Below are positions 24,107 to 33,149 of a stretch of DNA of 64,000 bases, one piece after another. How positions within the stretch are numbered: the stretch's first letter is position 1; every line of letters starts with the position of its first letter. The notes beneath the pieces are model-generated. The model ran no database searches and was not told the origin of the DNA. It worked only from the letters and a program-made list of their open reading frames with translations. A program made the translations under genes and the position numbers. Source of the DNA: JAUZRW01 sp034437755 (GTDB taxonomy: Bacteria; Chloroflexota; Anaerolineae; Aggregatilineales; Phototrophicaceae); the NCBI GenBank assembly GCA_034437755.1, contig DAOTTV010000070.1, positions 1 through 64,000 on the forward strand, in the 5' to 3' direction.

Positions 24107-25651
24107 ATGAGCAGTGAGCTATATCCGCGATCGAGCGGGGTTTTATTGCACCCGACATCTTTGCCGGGGGCGTATGGCATTGGCGATTTAGGCGACGCGG
24201 CTTATCGGTTTGTCGATTGGCTGGTCGAACATGGGCAATCCGTCTGGCAGATTTTACCGCTGGGCCCCACGAGTTACGGTGATTCGCCCTATCAGACCTT
24301 ATCGGCGTTCGCTGGTAATCCGAACTTAATTTCGCTGGGGCATTTTATCTCATACGGCTGGTTCGACGAAGACGACCTCGCCGAAGTCCCCGACTTCCCG
24401 CAGGATCGTGTCGATTACGGTTGGATTATCCCTTGGCATGACGAAAAATTGACGCTGGCGTATCAACGCTTTCAAGAGCGGGCAAGTGACGAGCAAAAAG
24501 CGGGCTTCGAGACCTTCGTCGCCGACAACGGCGACTGGTTAGAAGACTTCGCGCTCTTCGCGGCGATCAAGCAATCTTATGACGGTCGTCCGTGGGTCGA
24601 GTGGGATACAGACTTGATCAAGTACAAGGCATCAGCGTTGAAGAAGGCACGCAAAGCCCACGCGCAGACGATCGACGAACAGCGTTTCCGGCAGTGGGTG
24701 TTTCATTGGCAATGGTACGACCTGAAGGAATATGCCAATAATAAGGGCGTGCGGATCATCGGTGATATTCCGATTTTCGTCGCGCATGATAGCGCCGATG
24801 TGTGGGCGAATCAGGAGTTGTATTATCTCGATGAGCTGGGCAATCCCGATGTCATCGCCGGCGTGCCACCGGATTACTTCAGCCCGACGGGGCAACGCTG
24901 GGGTAACCCGCTCTACAAGTGGGACGCACACCAGAAGCAGGGTTATCAATGGTGGATCAGCCGCTTTAAGTCGATCTTATCGCTGGTCGATCACATCCGT
25001 ATTGATCACTTTCGTGGCTTTGAAGCCTACTGGGAAATCCCCGGCGACGAACCAACCGCGATCAACGGCGAATGGAAGCCAGGCCCCGCGCACACGTTCT
25101 TCGATGCGGTCAAAACCGAGTTTGGCGATTTGCCGATCATCGCCGAGGATTTAGGCGTGATTACCGAAGGTGTCGAGAAGCTCCGCGATGACTATAACCT
25201 GCCGGGGATGAAAGTCCTGCAATTCGCATGGAGCGACCCGACCAACGACTTCTTGCCACACAACTACGTCAACAATTGCATCGTCTACACCGGCACGCAC
25301 GACAACAACACGACGATTGGCTGGTGGTTGAACGAAACCGACGACGGCACGCGCCAATTCATGCAGACTTATCTCGAACGGGAGATTAACGAGATCAACT
25401 GGCGCATGATTCAAGTGGCGATGTCATCGGCGGCGCACACGGCGATCTTCCCGATGCAGGACATCCTCAACCTTGGCACAGAGGCGCGTATGAACACGCC
25501 CGGCGTCGAACAAGGCAACTGGACATGGCGCTTCACATGGTCAGCATTTGAGCATGAAGGTGCCGATCGTCTGGCGCATTACACCGGCTTATATCGTCGC
25601 CGTCCCGACCAGCGCGAGAAGCAATACGGCGATGCCGCGCTGAAAGACTGA
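24107..25651 (+). CDS. malQ: 4-alpha-glucanotransferase (amylomaltase)
   Basis: A GH77 enzyme that transfers alpha-1,4-glucan chains between malto-oligosaccharides, releasing glucose. The 514 residues match bacterial MalQ. Landmarks include the N-terminal RSSGVLLHPTSLPG-like opening, WQILPLGPTSYGDSPYQ, the nucleophile Asp in RIDHFRGFEAYWEIP, the acid/base Glu in IIAEDLGVIT, and the third carboxylate in THDNNTTIGW. AAAGGA lies 6 bases before the ATG. It precedes a GH13 enzyme by 109 bp on the same strand, and both act on malto-oligosaccharides or glycogen. Confidence 0.96.
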   Translation: MSSELYPRSSGVLLHPTSLPGAYGIGDLGDAAYRFVDWLVEHGQSVWQILPLGPTSYGDSPYQTLSAFAGNPNLISLGHFISYGWFDEDDLAEVPDFPQDRVDYGWIIPWHDEKLTLAYQRFQERASDEQKAGFETFVADNGDWLEDFALFAAIKQSYDGRPWVEWDTDLIKYKASALKKARKAHAQTIDEQRFRQWVFHWQWYDLKEYANNKGVRIIGDIPIFVAHDSADVWANQELYYLDELGNPDVIAGVPPDYFSPTGQRWGNPLYKWDAHQKQGYQWWISRFKSILSLVDHIRIDHFRGFEAYWEIPGDEPTAINGEWKPGPAHTFFDAVKTEFGDLPIIAEDLGVITEGVEKLRDDYNLPGMKVLQFAWSDPTNDFLPHNYVNNCIVYTGTHDNNTTIGWWLNETDDGTRQFMQTYLEREINEINWRMIQVAMSSAAHTAIFPMQDILNLGTEARMNTPGVEQGNWTWRFTWSAFEHEGADRLAHYTGLYRRRPDQREKQYGDAALKD

Positions 25652-25659
25652 CGGTTCTG

Positions 25660-25680
25660 GGTCTTTCGTATCTTGCGTGG
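25660..25680 (+). repeat. Short dispersed repeat, copy 3 (diverged)
   Basis: GGTCTTTCGTATCTTGCGTGG immediately after the malQ stop resembles the 6780 core and is closest to the inverted partner found at 6825-6837. It lies in the malQ-GH13 spacer. Confidence 0.4.
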
Positions 25681-25760
25681 TCACGCTCTTTTTGGCGCAT
25701 GTATAACACATTGTGCAAAGTGTGACACTGTCCCACACCTTGCAAAAAAGGATTAATCTC

Positions 25761-27638
25761 ATGTTTCAACGTCCAAGCTGGACATTTCACATTCATCACG
25801 ATGGCTCAGAAGCCTACACATCTAACCCGCTCCCACAGATTGGCGATACCGTGCAATTGTCCTTGCGCGTGCCGCATGATGCTCCCATCAATAAGGTCTA
25901 TATCCGCGCCATGATGGACGGCGAATTCTTCTTCTGGGAGATGCACAAGACCGACGACAGCGCCCCATCACAGGTCTGGACGGGCGACCTGCCGATCCAG
26001 CAATATCGCACGGATTACCGCTTTCGCCTGTTGACTGACGACGGCTCGTTTTACTACAGCGCGGCGGGGACAAAAATCGCCGACACGCCCGATTTCGACA
26101 GCTTCGCCATCATTGCCGATTACAACGCGCCGCTGTGGGTGCGCGATCAAGTCTTTTATCAGATATTCCCCGAGCGTTTTCGCAATGGCGACCCCGACAA
26201 CGACGTACAAACCGGCGAGTACGCCCGCATGGGACACCAGACCGTCAAGCGCGAGTGGGACGAGACCCCGACCGCATGGGAAAAATCTGGCAGTCTCGAT
26301 TTCTTCGGCGGTGATTTACCGGGCATCACCGAGAAGCTGGACTACCTGCAATCGCTGGGCATCACGGCTGTGTACCTGTGCCCGATCTTCAAAGCAGATT
26401 CGAATCACAAGTACGATGTGATTGATTTCTTCAAGGTCGATGAGCATTTTGGCGGCAATCAAGCCCTCGCTGACCTGCGCGCGGCAACCCACGCGCGCGG
26501 CATGAAGCTGATGCTGGATGTCACGCCCAATCATATCAGTTGCTTCCACGAGTGGTTCACAGCTGTGCAGGATGACCCCACTGCCGCGACCGCCGCGTAT
26601 TTCATCTATAACGAAGAAAAAGACGATTACGAACGCTGGTTGGGTGTGCCGCTGTTGGTCAAGCTGAATTACGAAAACGACGAATTGCGCGACATCATGT
26701 ACCGTGCGCCGGACTCCGTGCTGAAAACGTGGATGCAAGCGCCTTACAGCATTGATGCGTGGCGCTTGGATGTCGCCAATATGACGGGCAACTTCCGCGA
26801 GGTTCAGCTCGATCATGATGTCTGGCGCGAGATGCGCCATCACTTAAAAGCCGAACGCGCTGATCTCTACATGCTGGGCGAATACTTTCAGGATGGCACA
26901 GCCCATTTGCAGGGCGATGAACTCGATGCGAGCATGAATTATCAGGGCTGTAATATTCCCCTGCGACGCTGGCTCGGGGCAGAAGACCTGCACGGGCATG
27001 ACGATGCCCCCTACAGCGACTCGCACTTGATGCGTACCGAAGCTCTCGCGGAACAGTGGCAACGCTTCTTAGGCGCGATTCCCTACTCGATTGCCCTACA
27101 ACAGTTCAATCAGTTGGATAGCCACGATACAACGCGCTTCACGACGATTGTCGGCGGTGATACGGCTCTGCTGAAGCTGGGCATGGGTTTGCTGACGGCA
27201 TTCCCCGGCGTGCCCTGCTATTACTACGGCACCGAGATTGCGATGGAAGGCGGGCGCGATCCTGATAATCGTCGTCCGATGCCATGGGATGACGACGACG
27301 CATGGAATCAAGATGTGCTGGCGTTCACCAAGCAACTGACAGCTATACGCACCCAATCGCACGCGCTGAAGCACGGCGGTTTTCAGGTGTTGCACGCGCT
27401 GGATGATACTGTCGCCTATGCGCGCCAATCGGCAACCGAGACGGTGATTGTGGTCGGGTATCGCGGGCAAGAGACGCTGGCGCAGGTTATGATTGACGTC
27501 GCGCAAGCGGGGCTAAAAGATGGCATGACTGTAACAGATTTACTGGGAGATACGCAGGTCACTGTGCGGGATGGCCAGTTGATATTGACCGACTTGGCAC
27601 ACGGCGCAATCCTGCTCTTGCAAGTGGCGCAGGCTTAG
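25761..27638 (+). CDS. GH13 alpha-glycosidase (neopullulanase/maltogenic amylase/cyclomaltodextrinase type)
   Basis: Hydrolyses alpha-1,4 (and possibly alpha-1,6) glucans. The 625 residues have an N-terminal beta-sandwich of the CBM34 kind (to about residue 120), the TIM barrel, and a C-terminal beta domain. GH13 motifs are present: DVTPNH (I), DAWRLDVANM with the nucleophile Asp (II), MLGEYF with the acid Glu (III), and LDSHDTTR with the third Asp (IV). ATG 25761 is preferred to the upstream in-frame start at 25713 because AAGGA lies 8 bases before it. No signal peptide, so probably cytoplasmic, working with MalQ. Confidence 0.92.
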   Translation: MFQRPSWTFHIHHDGSEAYTSNPLPQIGDTVQLSLRVPHDAPINKVYIRAMMDGEFFFWEMHKTDDSAPSQVWTGDLPIQQYRTDYRFRLLTDDGSFYYSAAGTKIADTPDFDSFAIIADYNAPLWVRDQVFYQIFPERFRNGDPDNDVQTGEYARMGHQTVKREWDETPTAWEKSGSLDFFGGDLPGITEKLDYLQSLGITAVYLCPIFKADSNHKYDVIDFFKVDEHFGGNQALADLRAATHARGMKLMLDVTPNHISCFHEWFTAVQDDPTAATAAYFIYNEEKDDYERWLGVPLLVKLNYENDELRDIMYRAPDSVLKTWMQAPYSIDAWRLDVANMTGNFREVQLDHDVWREMRHHLKAERADLYMLGEYFQDGTAHLQGDELDASMNYQGCNIPLRRWLGAEDLHGHDDAPYSDSHLMRTEALAEQWQRFLGAIPYSIALQQFNQLDSHDTTRFTTIVGGDTALLKLGMGLLTAFPGVPCYYYGTEIAMEGGRDPDNRRPMPWDDDDAWNQDVLAFTKQLTAIRTQSHALKHGGFQVLHALDDTVAYARQSATETVIVVGYRGQETLAQVMIDVAQAGLKDGMTVTDLLGDTQVTVRDGQLILTDLAHGAILLLQVAQA

Positions 27639-27671
27639 CCCGCCCATCTGGCGAAATCGTCTAACTGAGTG

Positions 27672-27700
27672 TTCCCATTTGGGCAGATTTCGCCTATAAT
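27672..27700 (+). promoter_or_regulatory. Promoter of tRNA-Ser
   Basis: TTCCCA (27672-27677), 17 bases and a perfect TATAAT (27695-27700) lie 13 bases before the tRNA 5' end. The -35 box is weak. Confidence 0.55.
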
Positions 27701-27713
27701 CGCCTTCCGGTTT

Positions 27714-27798
27714 GGAGAGGTGACAGAGTGGCCGATTGTGCTCGTCTCGAAAACGAGTGTACCGCGAGGTACCGAGGGTTCGAATCCCTCCCTCTCCG
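27714..27798 (+). tRNA. tRNA-Ser (anticodon CGA)
   Basis: A complete 85-base cloverleaf. The acceptor stem GGAGAGG pairs with CCTCTCC (27791-27797), with discriminator G. There is a D arm, an anticodon stem CTCGT/ACGAG with loop CTCGAAA giving anticodon CGA (codon UCG), a long variable arm as expected of serine tRNA, and a T arm with GGTTCGAATCC. CCA is not encoded. An ACAAC/GTTGT inverted repeat with a T-run follows as a likely terminator (about 27803-27841). Confidence 0.96.
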
Positions 27799-27803
27799 TC
27801 TGT

Positions 27804-27971
27804 TTACAACTCGTCACGCGTCGTCGAGCGGGTTGTTTTTGTTTGGTCGAGCACTTGCTGGAAAATCCGCATAATCGCCTGCGAATCTTGCGGTGGTTGC
27901 TTTTGGAGCAAGTCTAACAAGTGCTGTAAAATCGTTTCATCCACATATAACTTATCATAATCGTTCGACAT
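27804..27971 (-). CDS. Small protein of unknown function (55 aa)
   Basis: A minus-strand frame starting at ATG 27971 with a strong GAGGGGG six bases upstream. The sequence MSNDYDKLYVDETILQHLLD and the following residues form amphipathic helices without a signal or membrane segment. It ends six bases from the tRNA-Ser gene and overlaps that tRNA's probable terminator on the other strand. I do not recognise a family. The strong ribosome-binding site is the main support. Confidence 0.55.
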   Translation of the reverse strand: MSNDYDKLYVDETILQHLLDLLQKQPPQDSQAIMRIFQQVLDQTKTTRSTTRDEL

Positions 27972-28203
27972 CACGTCCCCCTCAGACAATAATGACTATT
28001 ATACCAACCTTGCCAGCAGATGTTAGATGCTTGTCCAATAATCGCGCATGATATAACCGGACGTGCTGAGACATCGCGGACGTTGGATTGGCTTTATACT
28101 ACAGAAGACACTTAAAATTCTTGTGAAGTTCCGTATTCTTAGGAACGTGTTTTATGATGATTTTGTTCCAAATTCAGCGTATACTCATTTAAGGATCGGT
28201 GCT

Positions 28204-28737
28204 ATGGATGCTCAACGTTTGATCCATCTGCGCGCGCAGAAGGATAAATTCTTCAAAGAACACCCGCAATCGCCGTTGACCGACGCGCAAAAAGCGCAGT
28301 TCAAAGGCTTGCGCTATTTCATCCCGCGTGAGAAGCTGGATGTCGTGGTTGATCTTACGCGCTTCGAGAAACCCGATAACGTCCAAATCCAGACGACGAC
28401 CGGCGCGACGCGCTGGTATCTGCGCTATGGTGAATGTCGCTTCACTGTCGGCGGCACAGAAGCCCGCCTGACGATCTACAAAATCCCGCCTGATACCTAC
28501 TTCCTGCCCTTCGTTGATGCGCTCGCCGGCGATGAAACCTACGCCGCCGGACGTTACTTAGAACCCGAAGCACTGAGCGACGATCGCTTTCGGGTCGATT
28601 TCAATCAAGCCTATAACCCCTATTGTGCCTATAACCCGCGCTGGAGTTGCCCGCTTCCTCCGACTGAGAACCACGTCAACGTGCCTATCCGCGCCGGCGA
28701 ACGTGTGCCGGAGGGCGATTGGGTCATTAAGGCGTGA
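28204..28737 (+). CDS. DUF1684-family protein
   Basis: 177 residues with the hallmark DUF1684 segments: FIPREKLDVVVDL early, TYFLPFVDALAGDETYAAGRYL in the middle, and NQAYNPYCAYNPRWSCPLPP near the C-terminus. Biochemical role unknown. The reading frame is open upstream to 28063, but the conserved domain starts at Met 28204, where AAGGAT lies upstream. No signal peptide, so cytoplasmic. It is followed 49 bp later by an exported solute-binding protein on the same strand. Confidence 0.85.
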   Translation: MDAQRLIHLRAQKDKFFKEHPQSPLTDAQKAQFKGLRYFIPREKLDVVVDLTRFEKPDNVQIQTTTGATRWYLRYGECRFTVGGTEARLTIYKIPPDTYFLPFVDALAGDETYAAGRYLEPEALSDDRFRVDFNQAYNPYCAYNPRWSCPLPPTENHVNVPIRAGERVPEGDWVIKA

Positions 28738-28786
28738 TATAATCGTTGTCTGTATCGGTCACTCATCTATGAGGAGAAAGCAAGGT

Positions 28787-30016
28787 ATGCCGCAGATACT
28801 CGCGCGTGTTATGGGCGCGCTCATACTCATTTTACTGATCGGCAGTGTTAGCGCGCAGGACACCGCCCCCACTACAACCCCCGCGCCAACGGTCGAGATT
28901 AGCGTGTGGTTGCCGGATTTGCTGGACGACCCCGATCATGCCGAAGCGGTGTCTTTGCTACAGGCACAGACCGACGCTTTCACCGAGAGCGAAGGTGTTA
29001 TCGTCGATACGCGGCGTAAGCTGGTGGGAGTCACGGGGGGCATTATGTCTACTATTCGCTCGGCGAGCAACGTCGCCGCCGGCGCATTGCCGACGCTGAC
29101 GCTGATGCGTCGCCATGACCTGATTAATGCCCAGCGCGACGGACTGATCGAATCGCTCGAGGGGCGCGTGCCCTCGACCGTACAGGGCGAGCTAGATACC
29201 GCCCTCCAACTCGGTCAAATTCAGGGCGAGTTATACGGCGTGCCTTATCTGCTAGAGATCGAACACGTCATCTATCACCCGCGTGCGGATGTCGCATACG
29301 ACGATTGGAGCTACGATGCATTTCTGGCACGGGGTGAGGATTTCGCCTTCATCGCCGAACAGAGCAACGAGATTAGTACCGTCTTTCTCTTGCAATACCT
29401 GAATAGCGGCGGCACGATTGCCCGCGATGGCACACTGACCTTGAACGAACCCGCCCTGTTGACGGCGCTCGGCTTTTACGAACAAGCACACACCAACGGT
29501 CTCATCGGCGAGACGCTCTATGCCAGCTCGCAGGCGTATTTGCCACGCTTCATCGAGAACGAGATCAACATCGGCGTGTTCGACTCAACGACCTATCTCA
29601 GCCTGTATACCGATGATACGAGCTTGCGCGTCGCGCCCGTGCCAACCGCAGACGGCGCATCGACCGCTTTGTTCGACGGGTGGATGTGGGTGCTGGTCAG
29701 TGGGGATGCTAGCCAGCAAGAAGCCGCCATCCAGTATATCAATTGGCTGATGGACTTCGATCGGCAGGCTGAATACGGGCGTGTGGTGACGATGTTGCCC
29801 TCTCAACGGAGCGCATTAGAGCGCGGCATCGCGCACAGCGCGACCGTCCAGCCCTATCTCGATCTGCTGGATAACGCCGTGATCCCGATCACCGAGAGTG
29901 AGGGCGGTGCGCTGGCAATCGCCATGCAAGAGGCCCTGATCGCCGTCATCACCGGCAATCGCACCGCTGAACAAGCGACACAGGATGTGATTCGTCAGCA
30001 GAGCAACACGCCCTAG
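28787..30016 (+). CDS. ABC-type extracellular solute-binding protein (family 1), orphan
   Basis: 409 residues. A Sec signal peptide (ALILILLIGSVSA, cleavage before QDTAPTT) and a short Thr/Pro linker precede a two-lobed binding-protein fold of the sugar (COG1653) kind: EISVWLPD start, PTLTLMRRHDLI, YGVPYLLEIEHVIYH, and the C-terminal AIQYINWLMD helix typical of the group. Probably captures sugars or peptides outside the cell. GAGGAG precedes the ATG. No permease or ATPase gene is adjacent, so it must share a transporter encoded elsewhere or act as a sensor. The malQ-GH13 pair nearby makes a malto-oligosaccharide plausible. Confidence 0.82.
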   Translation: MPQILARVMGALILILLIGSVSAQDTAPTTTPAPTVEISVWLPDLLDDPDHAEAVSLLQAQTDAFTESEGVIVDTRRKLVGVTGGIMSTIRSASNVAAGALPTLTLMRRHDLINAQRDGLIESLEGRVPSTVQGELDTALQLGQIQGELYGVPYLLEIEHVIYHPRADVAYDDWSYDAFLARGEDFAFIAEQSNEISTVFLLQYLNSGGTIARDGTLTLNEPALLTALGFYEQAHTNGLIGETLYASSQAYLPRFIENEINIGVFDSTTYLSLYTDDTSLRVAPVPTADGASTALFDGWMWVLVSGDASQQEAAIQYINWLMDFDRQAEYGRVVTMLPSQRSALERGIAHSATVQPYLDLLDNAVIPITESEGGALAIAMQEALIAVITGNRTAEQATQDVIRQQSNTP

Positions 30017-30028
30017 CCCGATAAGGGG

Positions 30029-31171
30029 CTATGACAGCGTCTTTTGGTAATAACGGTGCGTCTTGTACATATCCGCGCCTAGCTTGAGCGAAATCTGCAC
30101 CAGCGGATTAGTCTCCAGCACCCAGCCACAATCAATGTGCGTGTAGGGCGAGTCATCGAGTGCATCGAAAACGCGATACAGCAGGGCGATGTCGATCCCT
30201 TGATCGCGGTGACCATCGACCACACCCAGAAAGACCAGACGCGCCCCGCGCACAGTCTTTCGTACTTTCCAATCCCACACGATCCGCGCCAGTGTCCACC
30301 ACTCTGGCACTGCTGGACGCGGATAGGCGGCGTGCAATAGCTCATTGAAATCGGGCACTGCCAGCGCAAAGCCGACCGCCTCTCCATCAACTTCTGCGAA
30401 GAACGCCAGATCAGGATCGACCAACATGCCGAGGTTCTCAATCAGCGCGTCTAGCTCGTCGTCAGTCATCGGCACGAAGCCCCAATTTTTATCCCACGCA
30501 CAGTTATAAATATCGCGGAACAGTTGTAGGTCAGCGTGGCGGCGCGTGCGGTCGAGCGTCCGCACCTGCACACGACCGGAGCGCGTCGCACGGCTAGCAA
30601 TGCGCTGAAGCCGATTGCGAAAGTCATGCTGTTGTGCCAGTTGCCGATCATAATAGAAGCACACGGTATCGAGCATCGGCTGAAAGCCCGCGTTCTTAAT
30701 CAAGGCTTCATAGTACGGTGGGTTATAAGCGTTCATCAACACCGGACGGTTGAAGTTACGCACGAGCAAGCCCGTTTCTTCGTGCATGGTGAAGCTCTGC
30801 GGGCCACGAATGGCGCTATAGCCACGCGCCCGCACCCACTCACTCGCAGTATCCAGCAAGGCTGTCGCTACCGCTTGATCGTCGATCGTCTCGAATGTGC
30901 CGAACCAGCCGACATCCTCATCCCAGTAATCATTATGGCGATGATTGACGAGCGCGGTGATCGTGCCGACCAGTTGACCAGCGCACCACGCGCCGAAGTA
31001 CTGCCCATCCAGATACGCCCACGCGGGGTTCTGCTGAGGATCGAGCAATTCGCGTCGCATCGAGAGCAGGGGCGGCACCCAGTTGGGGTCATCGCGGTAG
31101 AGCCGCCATGGGAATTCAAAGAAAGCACGAAACGCCGTCGGGGTCTCGATCGGACGAATGACAAGGGACAT
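30029..31171 (-). CDS. GNAT-superfamily acetyltransferase-like protein
   Basis: 380 residues. The opening MSLVIRPIETPTAFRAFFEFPWRLY with DPNWVPPLL is the hallmark of a widespread group annotated as GNAT acetyltransferases, sometimes wrongly as dATP pyrophosphohydrolase. The region around VGTITALVNHRHND and the C-terminal AEVDGEAVGFALAVPDFNELL show two GNAT-like beta-bulge strands, so it may have tandem domains. The substrate is unknown. Its 3' end meets that of the solute-binding protein, with a TAGCCC/GGGCTA hairpin at 30014-30031 spanning both stops. Confidence 0.75.
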   Translation of the reverse strand: MSLVIRPIETPTAFRAFFEFPWRLYRDDPNWVPPLLSMRRELLDPQQNPAWAYLDGQYFGAWCAGQLVGTITALVNHRHNDYWDEDVGWFGTFETIDDQAVATALLDTASEWVRARGYSAIRGPQSFTMHEETGLLVRNFNRPVLMNAYNPPYYEALIKNAGFQPMLDTVCFYYDRQLAQQHDFRNRLQRIASRATRSGRVQVRTLDRTRRHADLQLFRDIYNCAWDKNWGFVPMTDDELDALIENLGMLVDPDLAFFAEVDGEAVGFALAVPDFNELLHAAYPRPAVPEWWTLARIVWDWKVRKTVRGARLVFLGVVDGHRDQGIDIALLYRVFDALDDSPYTHIDCGWVLETNPLVQISLKLGADMYKTHRYYQKTLS

Positions 31172-31260
31172 AATTGACCTTTCTCACGGGCAAGAGCAAT
31201 TACCCATCATAAAACGATTAACGGGCATCTAGCAATCTTAAACTTGGCACGATTTTGTCC

Positions 31261-31289
31261 TTGACAATCATGCCCCTGCTTGCTACTAT
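31261..31289 (+). promoter_or_regulatory. Promoter of tRNA-Asn
   Basis: Consensus TTGACA (31261-31266), exactly 17 bases, TACTAT (31284-31289), about 22 bases before the tRNA. Confidence 0.75.
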
Positions 31290-31311
31290 TCATAACGTTA
31301 ACACGGTATAT

Positions 31312-31383
<72 letters not shown>

Positions 31384-31390
31384 CACGCGC

Positions 31391-31413
31391 AAAACCCCGC
31401 CTAACGGGGTTTT
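31391..31413 (+). terminator. Rho-independent terminator of tRNA-Asn
   Basis: AAAACCCCG, loop CCTAA, CGGGGTTTT: a perfect 9-bp stem whose arm ends in the T-run, eight bases after the tRNA. Confidence 0.9.
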
Positions 31414-31484
31414 GTTGATTCTACAGACAATGCCACAAGCATGATACACTAGTGCCGTTTTGACAACACATTAGGCGAGTATCG

Positions 31485-32468
31485 ATGACCCCAACACGCG
31501 ACCTTTCGATCGTGATCCCAGTCTACAACGAAGCGGATAACATCCCCCTGCTATACGAGCAATTGAGCGCGGCATTGGATGACCTGCCCCAGACCTACGA
31601 AGTGATCGTCGTTGACGATGGCAGTCAGGATGAGAGCTTAGCCCGCCTGCGCGAGATCCACGCGCACGATACGCGCTGGCAGGTCATCAGCTTCCGGCGC
31701 AACTTCGGGCAGACGGCAGGCATGGCGGCCGGCTTTGAGGCGGCACGCGGGCGCACCGTGATCACGATTGATGCGGATTTACAGAATGACCCGCGCGATA
31801 TTGCACGCCTGCTGGATAAAATGACAGAGGGCTACGACATCGTCAGCGGGTGGCGCGTCGATCGGCAAGAACCCTTCTTGAGTCGTCGCCTGCCCAGCAT
31901 GAGCGCGAACTGGCTTATCTCCAAGATTACGGGCGTGCATCTGCACGATTATGGCTGTACGCTGAAAGCCTACGATCATTTCGTCGTCAAGAACGTGCGC
32001 CTCTATGGTGAACTCCACCGCTTCATCCCGGCGCTGGCAAGCCAGCTTGGCGTGCGCGTCGCCGAAGTGCCGGTGAATGATCGCCCGCGCCTGCACGGCA
32101 CCAGCAAATACGGCATCTATCGCACCTTCAAAGTCTTTCTCGATCTGATCGCTGTCAGCTTTTACCTGAGCTACTTCAACCGCCCGCTGTACGTCTTCGG
32201 CGGCTTGGGGATGGGCATCGGCGGCTTAGGCGGACTCGCCCTATTTTATCTGGCAGTCGTCAAGTTCGGCTTCGGGCAGGATATTGGCACGCGCCCCCTA
32301 TTGAGCATCGGGATTCTGCTGGTGGTGCTGGGCGTGCAATTCATCAGCACCGGTTTAATCGCCGATATGGTGATGCGGACGTATCACGAGTCACAGAAGA
32401 AGCCGATTTATTTCGTCCGCGAGCATCTGCACGATGGCGACATCGCGCCCGAGAAAGAACTCGCCTGA
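31485..32468 (+). CDS. GT2 glycosyltransferase with C-terminal membrane helices (DPM1/GtrB-like)
   Basis: 327 residues that transfer a sugar from a nucleotide donor to a polyprenyl phosphate on the cytoplasmic face. Landmarks are SIVIPVYNEADNIPLLYE, VVDDGSQDES, TIDADLQNDPRDI with the metal-binding Asp, and SGWRVDRQEPFLSRRLPS. Two membrane helices follow (about residues 230-250 and 265-290). This is the layout of the GtrB/ArnC/Dpm1 group. The product would be a donor for integral-membrane (GT-C) glycosyltransferases such as the GT39-like protein at 44.8-46.8 kb, although the sugar is unknown. Confidence 0.9.
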   Translation: MTPTRDLSIVIPVYNEADNIPLLYEQLSAALDDLPQTYEVIVVDDGSQDESLARLREIHAHDTRWQVISFRRNFGQTAGMAAGFEAARGRTVITIDADLQNDPRDIARLLDKMTEGYDIVSGWRVDRQEPFLSRRLPSMSANWLISKITGVHLHDYGCTLKAYDHFVVKNVRLYGELHRFIPALASQLGVRVAEVPVNDRPRLHGTSKYGIYRTFKVFLDLIAVSFYLSYFNRPLYVFGGLGMGIGGLGGLALFYLAVVKFGFGQDIGTRPLLSIGILLVVLGVQFISTGLIADMVMRTYHESQKKPIYFVREHLHDGDIAPEKELA

Positions 32469-32523
32469 TAAGCATGCAACAATCCCCGCCTACATCTGCA
32501 CGCACTTTTTGATTCGCCGGCGA

Positions 32524-32682
32524 TCAGTAGCGGCGGTCGTCGCTCTTCACCTTGATGGGGTCGGGCTTGGCATCGGCTTGATACGCTTTGTAGGACAGGC
32601 AAGGCCCGATCGAGATGAAGGGAATCCACCAGAACCACGCGACATCCCAAAGAGCCGTTGGTTTTTTGCATTTCTGGGGCAT
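32524..32682 (-). CDS. Small single-helix membrane protein (52 aa), overlapping the short repeat
   Basis: A short minus-strand ATG frame (MPQKCKKPTALWDVAWFWW...) encoding a Trp-rich hydrophobic helix (about residues 11-32) and then a charged tail ending KSDDRRY. The composition is typical of a real small membrane protein. No clear Shine-Dalgarno precedes the ATG at 32682. Its codons for ALWDVAW with flanking bases (32633-32655) are identical over 23 bases to the intergenic repeat at 6780-6802. Either the repeat is derived from such a gene or the gene captured a repeat. It lies antisense in the gap between GT2 and the next membrane gene. Confidence 0.45.
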   Translation of the reverse strand: MPQKCKKPTALWDVAWFWWIPFISIGPCLSYKAYQADAKPDPIKVKSDDRRY

Positions 32683-32726
32683 TACGCGCATAATGGATAA
32701 CGATTGCTGTTATCAACAAAGGTGTT

Positions 32727-33107
32727 ATGTTTAAAATTCAACGAAGTCAACTGGTTTATGCCCTGCTGGGCGAGCTATTTCGATATTGGGTGATAGCAGG
32801 TCTGTTATATTTTCTAGCTGTGGGTGCAGAGGCGCAATTGCTCAAGCGAGTGCTTGAGCTATACATGATCGGTGTGCCGCTGGCACTGACGATCGGGGTC
32901 ATGACGCTAGTCGCGATCGCGGTGTATCTCTACATTCGCAATCGCTGGGGCTGGCGCAAGCCGCAGGACATCGACGCGCAGATGCAAGCACGCATCCGCC
33001 GCCTCTCGTTGACCGATGTCCGACCAGATGAGAACAACTTACGGCAACTCGCCCGTGATTACGAAGCAATCATCCATGAGACGAACAGAAGGGTTAGCGT
33101 GCGATGA
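32727..33107 (+). CDS. Small membrane protein of unknown function (126 aa)
   Basis: Two hydrophobic segments (about residues 14-32 and 46-70) followed by a basic cytoplasmic-type tail of 50 residues (LYIRNRWGWRKPQ...). AAAGG precedes the ATG. I do not recognise a family. The predicted topology puts both ends on the cytoplasmic side. It lies between the GT2 gene and an SDR gene on the same strand. Confidence 0.65.
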   Translation: MFKIQRSQLVYALLGELFRYWVIAGLLYFLAVGAEAQLLKRVLELYMIGVPLALTIGVMTLVAIAVYLYIRNRWGWRKPQDIDAQMQARIRRLSLTDVRPDENNLRQLARDYEAIIHETNRRVSVR

Positions 33108-33149
33108 CAACGCGAGCGACTATCATTTGTTGTACTGACCGGAGACGGG

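Noticed and set aside
27669..27960. Open frames running through the tRNA-Ser gene on both strands
   Set aside because: They translate the tRNA and its flanks; the tRNA fold is unambiguous.
31391..31413. Part of an att site next to tRNA-Asn
   Set aside because: The segment is a plain terminator, and no integrase or tRNA 3'-end duplication is present nearby.
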